From positions 1 through 20,695 of IMG/VR virus record IMGVR_UViG_3300042475_005677: a DNA stretch of 20,695 bases; one strand, written 5' to 3'. Every line of letters begins with the position of its first letter. The stretch's first letter is position 1. Both the position numbers and the translations under genes were made by a program. Positions 17,056-20,695 of this stretch are shown here, one piece after another. This DNA is from a virus. The notes under the pieces were generated by a model. It ran no database searches, was not told where the DNA came from, and worked only from the letters and a program-made list of their open reading frames with translations.

Positions 17056-17083
17056 TTGCTTTTTATAAACTTCATAGTATTAT
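17056..17083 (+). promoter_or_regulatory. Candidate sigma70-type promoter for the 54-aa gene and dUTPase (near-leaderless)
   Basis: TTGCTT (17056-17061), a 16-bp spacer and TATTAT (17078-17083) resemble -35/-10 boxes. The -10 ends 6 nt before the ATG at 17090, so initiation about 7 nt downstream would fall on the A of the start codon. The same -10 to ATG distance occurs at the clamp-loader gene. It overlaps the -10 of a divergent promoter on the other strand. Confidence 0.45.
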
Positions 17084-17106
17084 ATCAAGATGGAAACTAT
17101 TGTTAA
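17079..17106 (-). promoter_or_regulatory. Candidate sigma70-type promoter driving the gp16-like gene and tail fibre
   Basis: On the minus strand TTAACA (17106-17101), a 16-bp spacer and TATAAT (17084-17079) are present, with an extended -10 (TGATATAAT). The -10 is a perfect consensus hexamer and the -35 matches 5 of 6. Expected initiation near 17072 leaves a leader of about 36 nt to the ATG at 17035. Its -35 lies inside the 54-aa gene on the opposite strand. Confidence 0.5.
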
Positions 17107-17254
17107 CACAATTAATGGGACTTATATCGTTCCTGCTGACAAACAAGATCAATTAATTCAGTGGCTAGAAATTAATGCCGTTAGACCTGGTCAAAGACCA
17201 ATTGGAGAAATCAAAGAGGGTCAGTATACTGGACGTCAATTAATCAATGAATAA
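17090..17254 (+). CDS. Small uncharacterised protein, 54 aa
   Basis: ATG at 17090 to TAA at 17254 encodes a compact 54-residue protein starting METIVNTINGTYIVPADKQD and ending GQYTGRQLINE. It is read as a real gene for four reasons: a promoter-like pair sits immediately upstream, it fills the gap before dUTPase, it overlaps the dUTPase start by 8 nt (17247-17254) as coupled phage genes do, and its codon use (ATT/ATC, no ATA) is that of the plus-strand genes. The sequence suggests a small alpha/beta fold (strand TYIVP, helix DQLIQWLEIN), with no Cys, signal or membrane segment. I do not recognise a family, and position suggests early expression with dUTPase. Confidence 0.7.
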   Translation: METIVNTINGTYIVPADKQDQLIQWLEINAVRPGQRPIGEIKEGQYTGRQLINE

Positions 17255-17729
17255 TACATTTTCATATACAATGCTAAGTTATAATACAAATTCAGGAGTA
17301 AAGTTTCTTAAAACTCATCCTGATGCAGTTCTACCTGAACGCAACCATAAAGACTCTTTTACAGGAGATTCTGGCTATGATGTAACAGCCGTTGAAGATA
17401 CGATAATTCCTGCGCGAGGGGCTGCTACTGTACCGGTTGGTCTTAAATTAGCTTATTTACCACAAGGTGTTTGGATTAGAGTGGAGTCTCGTTCTGGTTT
17501 ACAATTTAAATATGGTCTTCAGGCTTTTAATGGCATTATTGATAATCAATATAGAGGGGATTTAGGTATTCGTATTCTTAATCATTCTGATAACGATTAC
17601 ACAGTTAAGAAAGGTGACAGAGTTGCACAATTTGTTCTCTATCCTCTTGTTACTTTAGATTCGTTCTGGTCTGAAACCGTACATGAAACTGAACGAGGTG
17701 AAAAAGGGTTTGGCAGTTCCGGTCATTGA
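17247..17729 (+). CDS. dut: dUTP diphosphatase (trimeric dUTPase)
   Basis: This enzyme hydrolyses dUTP to dUMP and pyrophosphate, keeping uracil out of phage DNA and feeding dTMP synthesis. All five motifs of the homotrimeric family are present in order: motif 1 DSGYDVTA (41-48), motif 2 SRSGL (81-85), motif 3 GIIDNQYRG (96-104) with catalytic Asp99, motif 4 GDRVAQF (123-129) and C-terminal motif 5 RGEKGFGSS (150-158). The length, 160 aa, is normal. The start at 17247 overlaps the 54-aa gene by 8 nt. An alternative ATG at 17271 would drop eight residues and still leave every motif, so the exact start is uncertain. The last ~20 codons contain the -35 box of the clamp-loader promoter. It sits with the clamp loader and, further away, RTPR, forming the phage's DNA-precursor and replication set. 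Confidence 0.96.
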   Translation: MNNTFSYTMLSYNTNSGVKFLKTHPDAVLPERNHKDSFTGDSGYDVTAVEDTIIPARGAATVPVGLKLAYLPQGVWIRVESRSGLQFKYGLQAFNGIIDNQYRGDLGIRILNHSDNDYTVKKGDRVAQFVLYPLVTLDSFWSETVHETERGEKGFGSSGH

Positions 17730-17738
17730 TAGTATAAT
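17710..17738 (+). promoter_or_regulatory. Near-consensus sigma70-type promoter giving a leaderless clamp-loader mRNA
   Basis: TTGGCA (17710-17715), a 17-bp spacer and TATAAT (17733-17738) match the sigma70 consensus at 11 of 12 positions with ideal spacing. The ATG of the clamp loader begins at 17745, 6 nt after the -10, exactly where transcription would be expected to start. There is no room for a ribosome binding site. The -35 lies within the end of dut. Confidence 0.65.
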
Positions 17739-17744
17739 CAATAC

Positions 17745-18650
17745 ATGTTTAATAATCTATACGTAGAGCGTTATAGGCCTAAAAAGCTCGAAGATATTGT
17801 TCTTACTAACGAAGAGCGTCAGTACTTTGAGTCTTTAAAGTCAAAAGAAGAAATTCCTAATCTTCTGTTTGCAGGTAATCCGGGTACTGGTAAGACTACA
17901 CTCTCTAAAATTATCGCAACTGATATCTTAGACTGTCAGTATCTTTATATTAATGCCTCTGATGAAAACGGTATTGATACTATTCGTTCTAAAGTTATCG
18001 GGTTTGCTTCTACGAAATCCTTAGATGGTAAGTTAAAGATAGTACTCTTTGATGAATGTGATGCTCTTACTTTAGATTCACAGAAAGCTCTTCGTAATGT
18101 TATTGAAGAGTATTCACATAATACGAGATTTATCTTTACTTGTAACTATCTGTTCAAGGTCATTCCTGCTCTGCAATCTCGCTGTCAGATCTTTAATCTA
18201 ACACCTCCTCTTGATGGAGTATTGAACAGAGTAGTAGCTATACTTAAACATGAGGGAATCACCGTTCCTGACACCGAGAAACCTAAGCTAGTAGAGCTTG
18301 TTCGCTCTGGTTATCCCGATTTACGGCGTATTATTAACGATATTCAGAAGTTCTCTTATACGGGAACTTTAACGATCAAGGATAACCAAGTTAAAGGGGT
18401 TGCTAATAAAGTAGTAGACAAGATTAGAGGTAAGGTTACACCTCATGAACTTCGTAAGTATGTTATTGAAAGGGAGCAGGAATTTTCTGGAGACTATCTT
18501 CAGCTTCTTAAAGAGATGTTTGAGGTAATGTTTGAAGCCAATTCAGATGCTAATACCTTGCTTGTAATCTCAGAAGGCATGTACAAGGATGCCATTGTAA
18601 TTGATAAAGAGATTAACTGGTTTAGTACTTGCTTGAAACTCTACAATTAA
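17745..18650 (+). CDS. 44: Sliding-clamp loader large subunit, T4 gp44 / RFC-small-subunit type AAA+ ATPase
   Basis: This 301-aa protein (T4 gp44 is 319) opens the phage sliding clamp and loads it on primed DNA. The RFC-type N-terminus VERYRPKKLEDIV (7-19) is followed by Walker A GNPGTGKT (44-51), the DExx box IVLFDECDA (99-107) and a sensor-1 region FTCNYLFKVIPALQSRC (131-147), which contains the SRC arginine-finger motif of clamp loaders (145-147). Sensor 2 is GYPDLRRIINDIQ (189-201). A helical C-terminal collar domain follows. The partner genes of T4 (62 small subunit, 45 clamp) are not in the window. The start ATG at 17745 sits immediately behind a strong promoter-like element, with no Shine-Dalgarno sequence. 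The gene ends in a TTAA shared with the stop of the convergent 93-aa gene. Host-type RuvB or DnaX is excluded by size and the SRC motif order. Confidence 0.93.
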   Translation: MFNNLYVERYRPKKLEDIVLTNEERQYFESLKSKEEIPNLLFAGNPGTGKTTLSKIIATDILDCQYLYINASDENGIDTIRSKVIGFASTKSLDGKLKIVLFDECDALTLDSQKALRNVIEEYSHNTRFIFTCNYLFKVIPALQSRCQIFNLTPPLDGVLNRVVAILKHEGITVPDTEKPKLVELVRSGYPDLRRIINDIQKFSYTGTLTIKDNQVKGVANKVVDKIRGKVTPHELRKYVIEREQEFSGDYLQLLKEMFEVMFEANSDANTLLVISEGMYKDAIVIDKEINWFSTCLKLYN

Positions 18651-18928
18651 CGACCACAGCAGCGACCAGAAGTTCTTGTCGGGCTTGATCTATATGTTGC
18701 AATACTTGTTATAATATTAGATGTACTAATCGGCTCACTACTATTTGTACCGGTGTTTTGTATGTTTGAGGGTGCAGCTTTTATTATGTAATCTCTAGCA
18801 TCTTTTGCGGCTTGATCTTGAGAATAATACCCTCTTGAAGTGTATATAAGTTGATTTGTATTTGCTTGAAACACCTGACCGAAATATCGTTCATTTTCAA
18901 AAATAACGGCAGTGAAGTAATTACTCAT
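18647..18928 (-). CDS. Small uncharacterised protein, 93 aa
   Basis: ATG at 18928 is chosen because it lies 4 nt after the stop of the upstream structural gene. A start further upstream (18970) would overlap that gene by 38 nt. Residues 1-50 look folded (YFTAVIFENERYFGQVFQAN, then strand and helix LIYTSRGYYSQDQAAKDARD), an arrangement like a small beta-beta-alpha module. Residues 51-93 are Ser/Thr/Asn-rich and end in GRCCGR, with two adjacent Cys. It has no signal peptide or membrane segment. I do not recognise the family. It probably shares an mRNA with the large virion protein upstream, so a structural or assembly role is possible but unproven. Its TAA overlaps the clamp-loader TAA on the other strand. 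Confidence 0.7.
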   Translation of the reverse strand: MSNYFTAVIFENERYFGQVFQANTNQLIYTSRGYYSQDQAAKDARDYIIKAAPSNIQNTGTNSSEPISTSNIITSIATYRSSPTRTSGRCCGR

Positions 18929-18932
18929 AAAA

Positions 18933-20695
18933 TTATATAGTACCTGTAAGGTTAATAGGCAATGTATCAAAACGATGTATTTTAACAGCTGTTATGTCGT
19001 TATAATAAATTTCAGCTTCAAAGATATGTTTAATATCTATAATGAACCACTGTCCGTAAAATTTATCTTCAAACTCTCCCGACTCCGAGCCTTGAATTTT
19101 ATCTATTGCAATAAACCGTCCGGTTTCTCGAAATGGTAGACCAAGAGTACGAAAATTGATTGCAGCGTTTTCAAATACACCAAGTTTTAAAAGTTTTTGC
19201 AAACCAATACTTTGACGAATATTAGGGTTATCCCCATCCGGGGAATATATAGGTTTAAAGTTTCTATCTTTTTTTTCTGATTCTAGAGTTACTAAAAATA
19301 ATTTTTCATTATCTCCGCCTTTTTTGTAGACTTTGTTTATATATTTGTCAGCAATAAATTTTCTAGCAGTTAAAACACTATTATTACCATATTCAATATT
19401 GAGTGTTCGGGCACGGAAATCAAAAGAATGGACAGGGCGATTACAAAATTCTTTTGAGTTTATTAACGCAGCTATATCTACAAAGCGATAATTGGATATA
19501 TAACTATAACCCGGACTAGACAAATCAACAGTGCCACCTGTACCTGGTCCTTTTGGTGCTTTGTACGTAGCACTTATACTTTCTTGATCAAAATAACTCT
19601 GTAAAAAGAAATGTTCAATTTGATATTCTCCAGGAGAAGTTTCGCCGTTACCCGCTTTTTCAAAAAAAGTAGACATAGGCTTTAACGTTAATTGTCCTAC
19701 ACTTTCTGGATCGGGCCCTTTTTCTTTATTTAAAATACAAAAATCAAATATCTGATTACTAAAAGCCCGGCCTCCTCTGGGTGGCTGAGCCCCGGAACTA
19801 CTCGCAATCTGTGCGCTACTAACGTGTTTATGATATAGGTACATTAAACTGTCGTATGCAGTTGTATTAGCAGGAGCAGTATAAAAAATATTTGCTGAAC
19901 CTATATCGAAATCAGCACCAATATTTTTTGTTACATTATATTGTAAATTAACACCAGCAGGGGAAATTGAAGAGTCAGGAAAACTATTACCGGTATATGA
20001 TGCTTGATTTGGATTTTCGCTCAAACCTAAATCAATAATTTGTTTTATAGCATGCCCGGTTCTTAATACACCCTGTGTACCATTATCCATGGTGGGGTCA
20101 ATTGTCGGGGCAGGAGAAACAGATAGGGCTGTTGAAAACTGTACTATTCTTGTGCTTAATCTTTGAAACCAACAGTCCCAAAAATGTAATTTTAATGCTT
20201 TAACTTTATTTGAAGCAGCATTTTCAGTACCTTGAGGCATGTCTATTTCCTCTCTATCATAAATTGAAAAAAGATAAGATAGTGTCCAAAATTTTTCATC
20301 ATCAACTGAATAACCTAAACCGTTTTTTGGACTTAAAAGCGGCTTCATTCTAATACGAAGAAGATCTAAACCATCATTACGAAATACATAACTTTTATAA
20401 CTATCTACACCAGCTGCTGTACTTTCATTTATACCTGCATTACCTTCTGGAGAATGCATTAAAGTTAAAGTTCCAGTAGTAGTCCAATCTGCTAACGTAT
20501 CCCCTATAGTTAAATTGATAACAGCGTTAGGGTTTACATATAAACGAGAACTAGTAGAATCGCCTCCACCTCCATCTAACCAGAGTTCTACTTCATACTG
20601 TACCTGATTAAACTTTGTTTGAAAAATAGTTCTATCGGATAAGCTTGTTGCTGTTGGGTTAGGATCAGCTGAAGTCCCTGTAAATAGATCGATTG
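18933..20695 (-). CDS. Large virion structural protein, possible baseplate hub component (N-terminus beyond right edge)
   Basis: The frame has no stop from 18933 through the right edge, so at least 586 codons are present and the start is outside the window. The ATG at 20459 is internal, because coding sequence continues upstream (for example FQTKFNQVQYEVELWLDGGG and NPNAVINLTIGDTLADW, which reads as a beta-sandwich). Downstream are a conserved-looking block with DGLDLLRIRMKPLL and KFWTLSYLFSIYDREE. A C-terminal section, LPFRETGRFIAIDKIQ then EDKFYGQWFIIDIKHIF and YYNDITAVKIHRF, has the 'low-pH-like barrel then H-x-F-x-x-x-x-Y-x-N' rhythm seen in hub proteins such as gp27 or late-control D. 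That comparison is weak. No catalytic motif, signal or membrane segment is seen. It is likely a tail or baseplate component, co-transcribed with the 93-aa gene 4 nt downstream. Confidence 0.75.
   Translation of the reverse strand, partial: IDLFTGTSADPNPTATSLSDRTIFQTKFNQVQYEVELWLDGGGGDSTSSRLYVNPNAVINLTIGDTLADWTTTGTLTLMHSPEGNAGINESTAAGVDSYKSYVFRNDGLDLLRIRMKPLLSPKNGLGYSVDDEKFWTLSYLFSIYDREEIDMPQGTENAASNKVKALKLHFWDCWFQRLSTRIVQFSTALSVSPAPTIDPTMDNGTQGVLRTGHAIKQIIDLGLSENPNQASYTGNSFPDSSISPAGVNLQYNVTKNIGADFDIGSANIFYTAPANTTAYDSLMYLYHKHVSSAQIASSSGAQPPRGGRAFSNQIFDFCILNKEKGPDPESVGQLTLKPMSTFFEKAGNGETSPGEYQIEHFFLQSYFDQESISATYKAPKGPGTGGTVDLSSPGYSYISNYRFVDIAALINSKEFCNRPVHSFDFRARTLNIEYGNNSVLTARKFIADKYINKVYKKGGDNEKLFLVTLESEKKDRNFKPIYSPDGDNPNIRQSIGLQKLLKLGVFENAAINFRTLGLPFRETGRFIAIDKIQGSESGEFEDKFYGQWFIIDIKHIFEAEIYYNDITAVKIHRFDTLPINLTGTI

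Noticed and set aside
1-20695. CRISPR arrays, tRNA genes, insertion sequences, attachment sites
   Set aside because: No spaced direct repeats, cloverleaf-like segments, transposase motifs or integrase-linked repeats were visible by eye. A tRNA or covariance-model scan was not possible.

Overview
The window reads as part of the genome of an AT-rich, lytic, contractile-tailed phage (myovirus) distantly related to T4. It encodes T4-type baseplate wedge proteins (gp25-like, then gp6-like, in the T4 order), a protein resembling the gp16 small terminase, a gp44-like sliding-clamp loader, a tail fibre with a C-terminal S74 chaperone, and nucleotide-metabolism genes (B12-dependent ribonucleotide reductase, dUTPase). 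There are no rRNA, tRNA, CRISPR or transposase genes that I can see. The overall style recalls T4-like phages of marine bacteria. That is recollection plus inference, and the host cannot be read from the sequence. TGA, TAA, ATG and one GTG start are used in the ordinary bacterial way.

Layout, left to right. (1) 1-11588, minus strand: a tightly packed tail/baseplate operon transcribed leftward: gp25-like (11588) > gp6-like (11088) > 1063-aa PKD/beta-propeller protein (9229) > 1658-aa giant structural protein (6028) > a PKD and Trp/Cys-rich protein that runs off the left edge (1055). Gaps are 2-9 nt, or an ATGA overlap. (2) 11639-14241, plus strand: an unrecognised 181-aa gene and the class II ribonucleotide reductase. 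(3) 14244-17035, minus strand: a gp16-like small terminase followed by a 760-aa tail fibre. (4) 17090-18650, plus strand: a 54-aa gene, dUTPase and clamp loader. (5) 18647-20695, minus strand: a 93-aa gene and, upstream of it, a large structural protein whose N-terminus lies beyond the right edge.

The two strands carry two programmes. Replication and precursor-supply genes are on the plus strand, and virion genes are on the minus strand, interleaved in islands. RTPR makes dNTPs from NTPs, dUTPase removes dUTP and supplies dUMP, and the clamp loader serves the phage replisome. The minus-strand genes build the baseplate, fibres and packaging machinery. The strand switches are extremely tight: one convergent pair is 2 bp apart, the other shares a TTAA with overlapping stops, and one divergent pair has overlapping promoter candidates. 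No gene has a recognisable Shine-Dalgarno sequence. Two plus-strand genes have a -10 box exactly 6 nt before the ATG, implying leaderless or near-leaderless mRNAs. Isoleucine ATA codons are almost absent from the replication genes but make up 40-50% of Ile codons in the two baseplate genes I counted.

Three genes were recovered by reading the sequence directly: the left-edge partial gene (1-1055), the 54-aa gene (17090-17254), and the true extent of the right-edge gene, whose frame stays open to base 20695. No stretch over 300 bases is without a gene.
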